Shown piece after piece: positions 24,684 to 32,710 of a stretch of DNA of 64,000 nucleotides (the first letter of the stretch is position 1; every line of letters begins with the position of its first letter). The translations under genes were made by a program, and so were the position numbers. Below the pieces are notes generated by a model. It was not told the DNA's origin, did not search any database, and was given only the letters and a program-made list of their open reading frames with translations. The DNA is from Acidobacteriota bacterium. Lineage in GTDB: Bacteria; Acidobacteriota; Terriglobia; Acidiferrales; UBA7541. The DNA lies in the NCBI GenBank assembly GCA_013289835.1, contig JABCZG010000016.1:45039-109038 (forward strand), written 5' to 3'.

Positions 24684-26329
24684 AGCGAGATACCTCTTTT
24701 CCAGGGAATGAAATCTTCCTGTCCGTTCGATTCCGCTTTGGTACGAACGTCCCCACTTGCGACTTGGGTGACAAAATCGAGGATCGTTCCGCCCATTTCC
24801 TCGATGGTGGTTTCGCCGGAAATGATACTGCCTGTATCCACGTCAATGATGTCCGGCATGCGCTGGGCCAGCGCCGAATTGGTGGCGAGCTTTACGACGG
24901 GCGTGACGGGATTTCCGGTGGGAGTGCCCAAACCAGTGGTGAACAGAACCACGCTGGCTCCGGCGCCGACCTGCGCGGTCACGCACTCGACGTCGTTTCC
25001 AGGCGTGCACTGAAGATTCAATCCGGGCTGCGTTGAGTATTCCGGATAGTCGAGCACCGCGGTCACGGGAGAGTTACCGCCCTTTTTCGCGGCACCCGCC
25101 GATTTCATCGCGTCTGTTAACAAACCATCGCGCATGTTGCCGGGGCTGGGATTCATCTCAAAGCCGGAGCCAACGGCTTTGGCGCGCGCGCCGTAACTTC
25201 TCATCAAACCGATAAAACGCTGCGCCACTTCCTTGCGAGTGCTGCGATTGATGAGCGATTGCTCTACCCCGCAGAGTTCAGGAAATTCAGAAAGGATGGT
25301 TCTGCCTCCGAGGCCCGCCAATAAATCCGCGGTGTGCCCGATCGCGGGATTGGCGGAGAGGCCGGAAAAACCATCGGAGCCACCGCACTTCAGGCCGACG
25401 CACAGACTGGAGAGCGGCGCGGGTGTTCGTTGAAGTTGATCCGCTTCCATCAGGCCCAGAAACGTACGACGGATGGCTTCGCCGAGCATCGCGGCTTCCG
25501 TGCCGCTTTGCTGCTGCTCCAGGATGACCAGGGGTTTGTCGAACTTGGGATTCCGCTTGCGCAATTCTTCGCGCAAAATGCCGACCTGGGCATTCTGGCA
25601 GCCCAGGCTGAGAACGGTCGCGCCCGCTACGTTCGGATGATGGATGTAGCCGGCGATGAGGCCGCAGAGGTTGGTGGAATCCTCGCGCGTTCCTCCGCAG
25701 CCGCCTTCATGCAGCAGAAATCGTATGCCATCGATATTCTTGAAAATTCTGGGGCGCTGCGGGTCAGCTCCGTCCCCGTCGAGGTCACCAGTTTTAATTT
25801 CGGCAGATTTGCCTTCACGATAGAGCCGGGCCAGTCCGGCGACCTGTCGGCGGTAGACCTGAGGGGCGGCAAAGCCGAGTTCCTCTTCAAACGCTTGCTT
25901 CAGCACGGTTATGTTTCTGTTTTCACAGAACACCAGGGGAACGACCAGCCAGTAGTTCCGCGTTCCGACTTGTCCATCGGACCTGCGGTATCCCAGAAAG
26001 GTTCGCTGTCGCCATTTCGAAACGTCCGGAGGTGTCCAGCGGTATTCTTCGGACTTCTCATGAAATCCAGCCGCTTCATGATGGAGATTTCGCGTCGTGA
26101 GCAGCTCTCCACGTCGAATCGGAGCCATAGCCTTGCCTACGAGAACGCCATACATGATCACGCTGGCGCCCGGGGGCAGATCTTCGGTGGCAAACTTGTG
26201 TTTTGCGGGCACATCGGAAACGAGAGCGTAGGTCTGCGAATCGAACGGAATCTGCTCGCCGGTAGCAAGATTGGTTAGCGCGATGAGGACGTTGTCCCTC
26301 GCGTCGAGTTTGAGAACTCTGCTCTTCAT
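24680..26329 (-). CDS. UxaA-family sugar-acid dehydratase, probable L-fuconate dehydratase
   Basis: About 549 aa from ATG 26329 (an in-frame GTG lies at 26344; neither has a clear ribosome-binding site). It has the N-terminal SAF-like segment (about 1-85) and the UxaA/GarD core with family motifs GTRNYWLVVP, LHEGGCGGT, LGCQNAQVG and GLKCGGSDGFSGLSANPAIG. Relatives dehydrate D-altronate or D-galactarate with a divalent metal. Here it lies in a complete L-fucose/L-rhamnose oxidation operon that has no enolase-superfamily L-fuconate dehydratase, so it most likely performs that step (L-fuconate to 2-keto-3-deoxy-L-fuconate). That substrate is inference; altronate dehydratase is the default family annotation. 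Confidence 0.82.
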   Translation of the reverse strand: MKSRVLKLDARDNVLIALTNLATGEQIPFDSQTYALVSDVPAKHKFATEDLPPGASVIMYGVLVGKAMAPIRRGELLTTRNLHHEAAGFHEKSEEYRWTPPDVSKWRQRTFLGYRRSDGQVGTRNYWLVVPLVFCENRNITVLKQAFEEELGFAAPQVYRRQVAGLARLYREGKSAEIKTGDLDGDGADPQRPRIFKNIDGIRFLLHEGGCGGTREDSTNLCGLIAGYIHHPNVAGATVLSLGCQNAQVGILREELRKRNPKFDKPLVILEQQQSGTEAAMLGEAIRRTFLGLMEADQLQRTPAPLSSLCVGLKCGGSDGFSGLSANPAIGHTADLLAGLGGRTILSEFPELCGVEQSLINRSTRKEVAQRFIGLMRSYGARAKAVGSGFEMNPSPGNMRDGLLTDAMKSAGAAKKGGNSPVTAVLDYPEYSTQPGLNLQCTPGNDVECVTAQVGAGASVVLFTTGLGTPTGNPVTPVVKLATNSALAQRMPDIIDVDTGSIISGETTIEEMGGTILDFVTQVASGDVRTKAESNGQEDFIPWKRGISL

Positions 26330-26415
26330 ATTTGGCGAATCCACATTTTTATCAATTACAAACGCGTGGGACTGGCTCTTCTCGTTTCCCCGCTATTGTA
26401 ATTCACGTGTCTATA

Positions 26416-27270
26416 TTAGTCGCGCCAATGCGTCGATGGGGACTTGAGCCTCCAGAATGCTTGTGCATTGTCGCCGAGGACTGCATCGTTCACCTCCTTC
26501 GAGAATTTGGCGAGGTATTCTTTGACTACCCGCATGACTTGCGGATACGAACCCGCCACAGTGCACACCGGCCAATCCGAACCGATCATCAGCCGGCTTG
26601 CTCCGAAGGAATCAAAAGCAACATCCAAATACGGCTTCAAGTGTTCCGGCTTCCAATTCTGCCAATCGGCCTCCGTTACCAGACCTGAGAGCTTGGAATA
26701 GACGTTTGGAAGCGACGCCAGAGCCCGGATGCCCTTTTCCCAGGAGTAGATATTCCCGCTCTTGATTGGCGGTTTCGCAAGATGATCCAGCACGAAGCGC
26801 TGGCGGGGGAATCGCGCTACGAACTCCGCGGCTACTTGCAGATGCCGAGGATAGATCAAGATATCGTAGGCGAGATCAAATTCTTCCAGGAGAGAGATGC
26901 CGTGCAGAAAATCTGGTTGCAGAAGGAAGCGGTCTTCGGGTTCGCTCTGTACGATGTGGCGCATGCCCACGAGTTTTGGATTTCCGGCAAGCGATTGCAG
27001 ATCCGATCGCAATCGCGGGGAACGCAGGTCCGCCCAGCCGACCACGCCAAGGACGAAAGGATTGCGCTCCGCTAGTCCGAGAAGCCAGCGCGTTTCTTCC
27101 AGCGATTGCTGCGCCTGGACCGCGACACATCCGTGCAATCCCTCCTGCTCCAGTTCTGGTTTTAAATCCACGGGCAGAAAATTGCGGCGCAGCGGCACCA
27201 TGGTTTCGTCAATCCATGCGTACTCGCGCGCGTTGTAGACCCAGAAGTGTTGGTGAGCGTCAATGCGCAT
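26416..27270 (-). CDS. amidohydrolase, probable L-fuconolactonase
   Basis: A 284-aa TIM-barrel amidohydrolase of the COG3618 type. Metal ligands are visible at the N-terminus (DAHQHFW, residues 4-10) with later FVLDHLAKP and the C-terminal IGSDWPV aspartate. Characterised relatives hydrolyse L-fucono-1,4-lactone and related sugar lactones to the free acid, the second step of the pathway. The gene lies between the FAH-family gene upstream and the UxaA-family gene downstream, with 60-90 bp gaps. Length is typical. Confidence 0.87.
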   Translation of the reverse strand: MRIDAHQHFWVYNAREYAWIDETMVPLRRNFLPVDLKPELEQEGLHGCVAVQAQQSLEETRWLLGLAERNPFVLGVVGWADLRSPRLRSDLQSLAGNPKLVGMRHIVQSEPEDRFLLQPDFLHGISLLEEFDLAYDILIYPRHLQVAAEFVARFPRQRFVLDHLAKPPIKSGNIYSWEKGIRALASLPNVYSKLSGLVTEADWQNWKPEHLKPYLDVAFDSFGASRLMIGSDWPVCTVAGSYPQVMRVVKEYLAKFSKEVNDAVLGDNAQAFWRLKSPSTHWRD

Positions 27271-27338
27271 CGGAGCCGGACGAATTAGTTTGAAGTCGAT
27301 TCCTGCAATGCATTTCGGCAGCTGATTCTGGACGCGTC

Positions 27339-28193
27339 TTACTCGAAATTGACAACTTCTTGCCGGGATTCCCCCAAGCCCTCAATGCCAAGCTCGACGA
27401 CATCGCCCGCCTTCAAATATTGCGGCGGTTTCATGCCAAGGCCGACGCCGGGGGGCGTGCCCGTGCTGATGATGTCTCCGGAGAGCAGCGTCATGAACTC
27501 GGTGACGTAAGCGACCAGCGCAGGAATATCAAAAATCATTTTCGAGGTGGAGCCGCGCTGGCGGAATTGCCCGTTCACCTTCAACCACATGCTGAGGTGA
27601 TTGAAATCACCAATCTCGTCCTTGGTGACGACGAAGGGCCCCAGCGGCGCGAAGGAATCCGCGCTTTTTCCCTTTACCCATTGCCCGCCGCGTTCGAGCT
27701 GGAAGGCGCGCTCGGAATAGTCGTTGTGCAGGGCGAAACCTGCAACGTAATCGAGAGCGTTTTCCCTGCTGACGTACGTGGCCTTCTTCTCCATCACCAC
27801 GGCTAGTTCCACTTCCCAGTCCACCTTCGTCGCGTTCCTTGGAATGACGAGTGGATCATTCGGCCCCACCAGCGAGGACGTGGCCTTGAAGAAAATCACC
27901 GGCTCTTTGGGAATTTCCATTCCGCTTTCCTCGGCGTGATCGCGGAAGTTCAGCCCGATGCAAACGATTTTGCTTGGGCGGCAAATGGGAGGGCCGAGAC
28001 GCGCAGAATCTGGCACGCGCGGCGCGGAAGAACCGTTTTGCGCGAGCCAAATGTGGAGCCGCGACAATCCGCCATTTGCAAAAAATGCTTCGTCGTAATC
28101 CGAACCAAATGCGGAAACGTCCAGGCGAGTTCCGTCATTCAGAAGCACGCCAGGCTCTTCCCGGCCGGTCTCGCCGAATCGAATGAGTTTCAC
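27339..28193 (-). CDS. FAH-family hydrolase, probable 2,4-diketo-3-deoxy-L-fuconate hydrolase
   Basis: 284 aa from GTG 28193 (VKLIRFGETGREEPGVL); the longer frame to 28343 would run through the promoter region. The fumarylacetoacetate hydrolase fold is shown by KIVCIGLNFRDHAEESG, the metal-binding DWEVELAVV and TGTPPGVGLGMKPP. In oxidative L-fucose and L-rhamnose routes this family cleaves 2,4-diketo-3-deoxy acids to pyruvate and L-lactate. It is the first gene of the operon, about 110 bases downstream of a predicted start site whose -10 is shared with the divergent rhodanese gene. Confidence 0.85.
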   Translation of the reverse strand: MKLIRFGETGREEPGVLLNDGTRLDVSAFGSDYDEAFFANGGLSRLHIWLAQNGSSAPRVPDSARLGPPICRPSKIVCIGLNFRDHAEESGMEIPKEPVIFFKATSSLVGPNDPLVIPRNATKVDWEVELAVVMEKKATYVSRENALDYVAGFALHNDYSERAFQLERGGQWVKGKSADSFAPLGPFVVTKDEIGDFNHLSMWLKVNGQFRQRGSTSKMIFDIPALVAYVTEFMTLLSGDIISTGTPPGVGLGMKPPQYLKAGDVVELGIEGLGESRQEVVNFE

Positions 28194-28293
28194 GTTGCGA
28201 ACGCTCCCACGCGCAGGTAGAACGTGAGAAAGTGTACCAATGGCGGCGGGAAAAGGAAGCGGCGGCATGCAGCGAGCGGGCGCAAGGAAAGGC

Positions 28294-28343
28294 TTGACAC
28301 TATGGCGGTACACGCTATAGCGTAATACGACGTAATGGCGCAA
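28294..28343. promoter_or_regulatory. overlapping divergent promoters sharing a palindromic -10
   Basis: Plus strand: TTGACA (28294-28299), 16 bp, TATAGC (28316-28321), leading to the rhodanese gene 36 bases past the predicted start. Minus strand: TTGCGC (28343-28338), 18 bp, TATAGC (28319-28314), leading to the fucose operon. Both -10 elements lie inside the perfect palindrome ACGCTATAGCGT (28312-28323), which could also be an operator. The plus promoter is the stronger match. Confidence 0.5.
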
Positions 28344-28363
28344 TTTGCGATCGAGGTGCTTGC

Positions 28364-29299
28364 ATGAAAAAGGTTCTTTTCAGCGCGTTGTTGGTGGTAC
28401 TGCTCATCAGTGGCACAGGCGCCGGTGCAAGGGAACACGCGGCCGGAAATGCGGCGGTAGCCGGCCGCGCACCGATGTTGGTCACGGTCGATTGGCTCGG
28501 CGAGCATCTCCATGATCCGTCGCTGGTGCTTCTACAAATCGGTGAGAAAAAGGACTACGACAAGGGGCACATTCCCGGTGCGCAGTTCCTCGAGTACGAA
28601 AGTATTTCTACTCCGCATGGCCAGGGCTTGATGCTGGAGCTTCCGCCGATGGAACAACTCGTGTCGGTGTTCGAAAAGCTGGGCGTGTCCAACGACTCGC
28701 ATGTCATTTTGTACTTCGGCACAAATTGGGTTACGCCCACCACGCGCGCGTATTGGACGCTTGATTACATGGGTTTGGGCGATCGCACATCGATTCTTAA
28801 TGGCGGGCTGGTGGCATGGGAAGCGACCCACCATCCGGTGTCCACCGAGAGCAGGCCGCCCGCAAAAGGATCCATCACGCCGGCTGCGCGCAAGGAAATC
28901 GTGGCGGATGCGGCGTGGGTCAGCAGCCACCTAAATCAGCCGGGAGTCACCATTATTGATGCGCGCACGCACGAGTTCTATAGCGGCTCGCAAAGCGATG
29001 GGAATCCGCGCAGCGGCCACATTCCCGGCGCAACAAATCTTTCCTATCTCGACGTGATCGACCAGGACAACAACAAGTTCAAGAGTCCCGACGCGCTCGA
29101 GGAGCTGTTCAAGGCTGCGGGCTTGAAGCCGGGGAATCTTATGGTGAGTTATTGCCATATCGGGCAGCGAGCCACAGTGCTTTACTTCACCGCGAAAATG
29201 CTCGGCTACGACGCAAAGATGTACGACGGCTCGTGGGAAGACTGGAGCCACCGCAAGGATTTGCCGATCGTCACGGGCGACGCACCGGGCAAGCCGTAG
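28364..29299 (+). CDS. secreted tandem-rhodanese sulfurtransferase
   Basis: 311 aa with a signal peptide (KKVLFSALLVVLLISGTGAGA), preceded by GAGGTG. There are two rhodanese domains: about 38-160, where the active-site position reads FGTNWVT and lacks Cys, and about 172-305, with active-site Cys264 in YCHIGQRA. This inactive-plus-active layout matches thiosulfate or 3-mercaptopyruvate:sulfur transferases. The HIGQRA loop is not the classical CRxGxR, so the acceptor is uncertain. Periplasmic location is predicted. The gene is divergent from the fucose operon but not obviously related to it in function. Confidence 0.88.
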   Translation: MKKVLFSALLVVLLISGTGAGAREHAAGNAAVAGRAPMLVTVDWLGEHLHDPSLVLLQIGEKKDYDKGHIPGAQFLEYESISTPHGQGLMLELPPMEQLVSVFEKLGVSNDSHVILYFGTNWVTPTTRAYWTLDYMGLGDRTSILNGGLVAWEATHHPVSTESRPPAKGSITPAARKEIVADAAWVSSHLNQPGVTIIDARTHEFYSGSQSDGNPRSGHIPGATNLSYLDVIDQDNNKFKSPDALEELFKAAGLKPGNLMVSYCHIGQRATVLYFTAKMLGYDAKMYDGSWEDWSHRKDLPIVTGDAPGKP

Positions 29300-29502
29300 T
29301 CACCGTTTTCAATTTCACAATTTCATGGGCTATCTCGCGCCGCAAAGAGCGATCCACGCGATTCCGCTGCTTCATCGTCGAGAGTGTGATGGAAGAAGTT
29401 CCCTGTAGTGTGTGGGAACCTGCACTCGGAGGAGTCCATAAGCGCGACATGGCGGGAATGACGCACCATCAGTGAAAAACAAAGAAATAAGAATTTGAAG
29501 AT

Positions 29503-30522
29503 TTAGGTGTGCGTCGCCGCCGGAGGAACAGGACTGCGGCCGATGCCGGGCATGTTGCTTCCGCGGCCAGGCCGGAGTTCATCGGAGATTTTGTCGAGCA
29601 GACTGGATTGCGCAGTGACGTAGTTCTTCGCGATGCTCTGGAGCGCGTCAAGATTCTCAGGAGCAACGTTGTCCATCGGGCCGGCGGAGAGAGGCAAATT
29701 GAGCGGCTGCAAGCGGTAGTACGTGCATTCGGGAAGCGTGGTAAGTTCGAAGTCCACGGCTTCGGAAACGCTATCCATTAAAACGGGAACGATCTGCTTG
29801 GCCCATCCTAACAATCCCCACTTATTCGCTTGTGCGTAGGTAATCCCATCCTGGCGGTCGCCGGTGCCGACGGAAACAACGATGACGCGGGCGGCATCCG
29901 GATAGAGCAGGCGCGCTTCGACGTAGGCGGCCATGGCGGGGTTATTTACGTACACGCCGCCGTCCACGAGGGCGTAGTCGTCCATGCCTCGAGTGAGGTG
30001 CTTTGGTGGGAAGTATGTCGGCGCTGCGGAGGTGGCCCTGGCGATGTCGGTCACCTTCCAGTTGTAATCCGGACGTGCGGCGATCAAGTGGCTCTTAAAG
30101 AAGAACGGTTGCTGCCTCTGCAGATCGTAGCTGGAGATGAGAAGAGGCGTCAGCGCCGTGCAGAATTCCGTGGCCTGGAAGAATTTCGCCAGGGTGTATT
30201 CCAAACCGTCGGGGGAATACTTCGGGGCGAGAAGCTCGCGCAGGGGAGTCAGCCAGCTCTTTTTAAAGATGGTGGAGCCACTCTGCAGGTAGAGCTTTAG
30301 GAGTTGGTCGGGGGTATAAGGTTTGCCGCTGTTGCAAGCGGTGCCAAGCCCCAGGGCAATGATGCCGCCGGTGGAAGTGCCGGCGATCAGATCGAAGGTC
30401 TGCCAGAGCTCTTTGCCGAGCCGCTTCTGGATTTCGCTGAGAATCGCCGCGGGAATAATCCCACGGATTCCTCCTCCATCAATAGAGAGGACCTGGATGG
30501 TGCCGATGCCGGCGTCTGCCAT
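29503..30522 (-). CDS. patatin-like phospholipase
   Basis: A 339-aa cytosolic lipid acyl hydrolase of the patatin fold. The oxyanion motif DGGGIRG is at 15-21, the nucleophile Ser50 is in GTSTG, and the catalytic Asp187 is in DGG. No signal peptide or membrane segment is seen. The sequence resembles CapV-like patatins, but no nucleotide cyclase or other CBASS gene is near, so a housekeeping lipase role is more likely. It is convergent with the rhodanese gene. The C-terminus ends in a Pro-rich tail (GRSPVPPAATHT). Confidence 0.87.
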   Translation of the reverse strand: MADAGIGTIQVLSIDGGGIRGIIPAAILSEIQKRLGKELWQTFDLIAGTSTGGIIALGLGTACNSGKPYTPDQLLKLYLQSGSTIFKKSWLTPLRELLAPKYSPDGLEYTLAKFFQATEFCTALTPLLISSYDLQRQQPFFFKSHLIAARPDYNWKVTDIARATSAAPTYFPPKHLTRGMDDYALVDGGVYVNNPAMAAYVEARLLYPDAARVIVVSVGTGDRQDGITYAQANKWGLLGWAKQIVPVLMDSVSEAVDFELTTLPECTYYRLQPLNLPLSAGPMDNVAPENLDALQSIAKNYVTAQSSLLDKISDELRPGRGSNMPGIGRSPVPPAATHT

Positions 30523-30836
30523 GGCTGGATGCCCTCTTGAGGTTAGTGCGTGAGCCGGCGGAATCGTTTCGCGCGCTCAGGATTTTCTTGCGACCGGGAG
30601 CCCGTGGACAAAATTGCCGGAAGCGAAGCCCGCTTTCATGGCCCGGAAAGACCTGAGATGTTCTACAGACTCTGGCCCATGCCGAGCGGCGAGCGTCCAA
30701 AATGTCTTCGACTTGATGTCAGGCAAATATCCCAGATCTTGGCGCACTGTTTGTTGAACAAACGAACACACCAAAACCCAACGCGATGCAGCCCCGGACA
30801 GCCAGGAGAAATCGCAGAGGCAAAAATGAAATGGTC
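30523..30836. other. 314-bp gap between the ACT-domain and patatin genes
   Basis: No gene is supported here; short open frames lack a recognisable product or ribosome-binding site. The only clear structure is the palindrome GTTTGTTGAACAAAC (30749-30763, 7-bp arms around one base), a possible operator upstream of the patatin gene. Confidence 0.45.
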
Positions 30837-31226
30837 CTAAGCGCCGACAGTTGCGGCTTTTGCGGCAGCATCCACGGTGTATACCACGACCGCCGTCCTA
30901 CCACCTTTCGCGGCCGTGGCGTGAATCGTGTTCAGGTTGGCTCCCTTAGCCTGAAGCTTTTCCAGGTAGTGCGCCAGGGCCCCGGGTTTGTTGGGCAAGT
31001 CGTACTGTTCGGCGGGAGTTTCCTGATACGAGACGCGCGCCGCGTCGAGAGCCTTCTTGGCAAGACGGGGATTATCCACGACAAGCTGAACCGTACCACC
31101 CGTGCCCTGGGCGGCTCCCAAAAGAGCGAGGATATTTACTTTCGCGTTCCCGAGTGTTTTGGCGAGAGCGGCGACCGCGCCGGGATGATTGTCCACTGCG
31201 ATGGTGAATTGCTTGGTTTTAGCCAT
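30837..31226 (-). CDS. ACT-domain protein
   Basis: 129 aa with two ACT-like ligand-binding units: the first begins TKQFTIAVDNHPGAVAALAKTLGNAKVNI, and the second runs from about residue 75 (YDLPNKPGALAHYLEKLQAKG). ACT domains bind amino acids or other small molecules and usually regulate enzymes. This free-standing form has no catalytic partner, so its ligand is unknown. AGGAGG lies close upstream of the ATG. It is separated from the aldo/keto reductase by 47 bp, and the two may share a transcript. Confidence 0.8.
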   Translation of the reverse strand: MAKTKQFTIAVDNHPGAVAALAKTLGNAKVNILALLGAAQGTGGTVQLVVDNPRLAKKALDAARVSYQETPAEQYDLPNKPGALAHYLEKLQAKGANLNTIHATAAKGGRTAVVVYTVDAAAKAATVGA

Positions 31227-31273
31227 GAGAGCACCTCCTGCGGTGCTGGCGAGAGATTATACGCCCAGGCGGG

Positions 31274-32146
31274 TTAGGCGGCGGCAGAAATGCGGCGGAT
31301 GAGGTCTTCTTGCTCGGACTTGGATTCGGCGCCGATGGTGAAGGCGTCCAGCAGGTTAAGCGAGAGGGCGAAGCGCAGCGCTTCGTCCTGGCGGTTGCGA
31401 AGCTCGCCTTGGCCGAGAATCTTCATGCCGATGATGCCTTTGCCTGCGGCGCGCATCTCGCGCATCATGCTGACCACAGTCTGTGGATCGGAGTCCATGT
31501 ATGCGCCGATGGGATTAATTCGAACGAGATGAACTTCGACCCACGAAGATTTCGTGGCGGCGCGCAGCGCTTCGATGCTGTGGCAGGAACAGCCGTGCGC
31601 GCGAATGATGCCTTTCTGCTTGGCTTCGGAGAGGACGTCCATGACGCCTTTGTAGCGATCCGTCCAATCGCCGTCGGTGAGGCAGTGCATGAGGCAAATA
31701 TCAATCTGTTCGGTGCCAAGCTCGCGGCGGAAACGGTCAATATCCGCGCGGGCCGAAGCGGGATCGCGCGCCCACGTCTTCGTGAGCACGGTAACTCTGT
31801 CGCGCGGCACATGCTTGAGTGCTTCGGCAACGTGCGGATGGCTGCCGTAGGAATCGGCGGAGTCGAAAAAGCGAAGGCCGTGGTCGTAGCCGTTGAGAAG
31901 CAGATCGGAAAGACCTTTGATGCCTAGTGCAGTCTGATGAGAATGATGGCCGGAGCCAACCGTGCCGGTGCCCATGGCGAGGAGGCTGGTTTGGATGCCG
32001 GTTTTGCCCAGCGTTACGGTATCGGACGCAGTGAATTTGCGAGAGAGAGCGGGAAGCGCGAGGGAGCGCTGCGCAAGCGTGCCTCCATTAAGCCAGGCAG
32101 CACCAGCGGCACAAGCCGTGCCGTGGATGAATTCGCGGCGTTTCAT
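31274..32146 (-). CDS. aldo/keto reductase with Tat signal
   Basis: A 290-aa AKR TIM-barrel NAD(P)H-dependent reductase with an N-terminal twin-arginine signal (MKRREFIHGTACAAGAAW), so it is probably exported folded with its cofactor. Catalytic residues are visible: Asp and Tyr in FFDSADSYG, Lys in VLTKTW and His in CLMHCLT. AGGAGG precedes the ATG. Such Tat-exported AKRs are common in Acidobacteriota and Planctomycetota. The substrate is not known. The next gene downstream is the ACT-domain protein. Confidence 0.87.
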   Translation of the reverse strand: MKRREFIHGTACAAGAAWLNGGTLAQRSLALPALSRKFTASDTVTLGKTGIQTSLLAMGTGTVGSGHHSHQTALGIKGLSDLLLNGYDHGLRFFDSADSYGSHPHVAEALKHVPRDRVTVLTKTWARDPASARADIDRFRRELGTEQIDICLMHCLTDGDWTDRYKGVMDVLSEAKQKGIIRAHGCSCHSIEALRAATKSSWVEVHLVRINPIGAYMDSDPQTVVSMMREMRAAGKGIIGMKILGQGELRNRQDEALRFALSLNLLDAFTIGAESKSEQEDLIRRISAAA

Positions 32147-32222
32147 GCGACCTCCTCACAACGGCATTTCCGAACGGTTGCCTATCCTTTATGTATGGAC
32201 GGACGGCGGGGACATTGCGTTA

Positions 32223-32567
32223 TCACGAGTGCTGCACAAGCGAAACTTGAGGAACCTCATAGTACAGGAACTGCACGCCCACACCCGATTTGTCGTTTGC
32301 AGCCCCCAGCGATTCAACATGCGCAACACGGCCCGTGAAGCACCATTCCGTTACATCGTCCCCGACGACCTGCCTGGGCATTTTCAAATGGACTTGAAGC
32401 ATAACTCCTTTGGGCACTTTCTGATCCGTGGCGAAATAAACGCCATGCGCGGAGATATTCATGGACGCGGCGATCTCTTCGGGATGGGTAGCTGCTTTGA
32501 TGGGACGAAACTTCAACGGGACCTTCATGATGAAACGGCGTGCAGAACGTCGTTCGGGTGCCGGCAT
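32223..32567 (-). CDS. PilZ-domain protein
   Basis: 114 aa, essentially one PilZ domain. The c-di-GMP-binding signatures are present: an arginine-rich RRSARR near the N-terminus and the second motif NISAHG (consensus D/N-x-S-x-x-G). It probably senses c-di-GMP in the cytoplasm and controls motility, pili or surface polysaccharide through a partner. No partner gene is adjacent; the minor pilin cluster is 15 kb away. Confidence 0.83.
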   Translation of the reverse strand: MPAPERRSARRFIMKVPLKFRPIKAATHPEEIAASMNISAHGVYFATDQKVPKGVMLQVHLKMPRQVVGDDVTEWCFTGRVAHVESLGAANDKSGVGVQFLYYEVPQVSLVQHS

Positions 32568-32710
32568 GATTTTCCTTTTGGACCTGTGAGGAGACCAGGT
32601 TGAAAATTAGGCAGGGTAGCAATTAGTTTTACGAAGACAGTGGTGAAGGGTCAAGTGTTTTTTCATCTCACGAAGGATTGTCTTCGGAGGTAAACAGTGT
32701 CAAATCAATG

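Noticed and set aside
29503..30522. CBASS-type defence role for the patatin phospholipase
   Set aside because: CapV-like patatins need a nearby CD-NTase. None is present within the window, and the neighbours (ACT, AKR, rhodanese) are metabolic.
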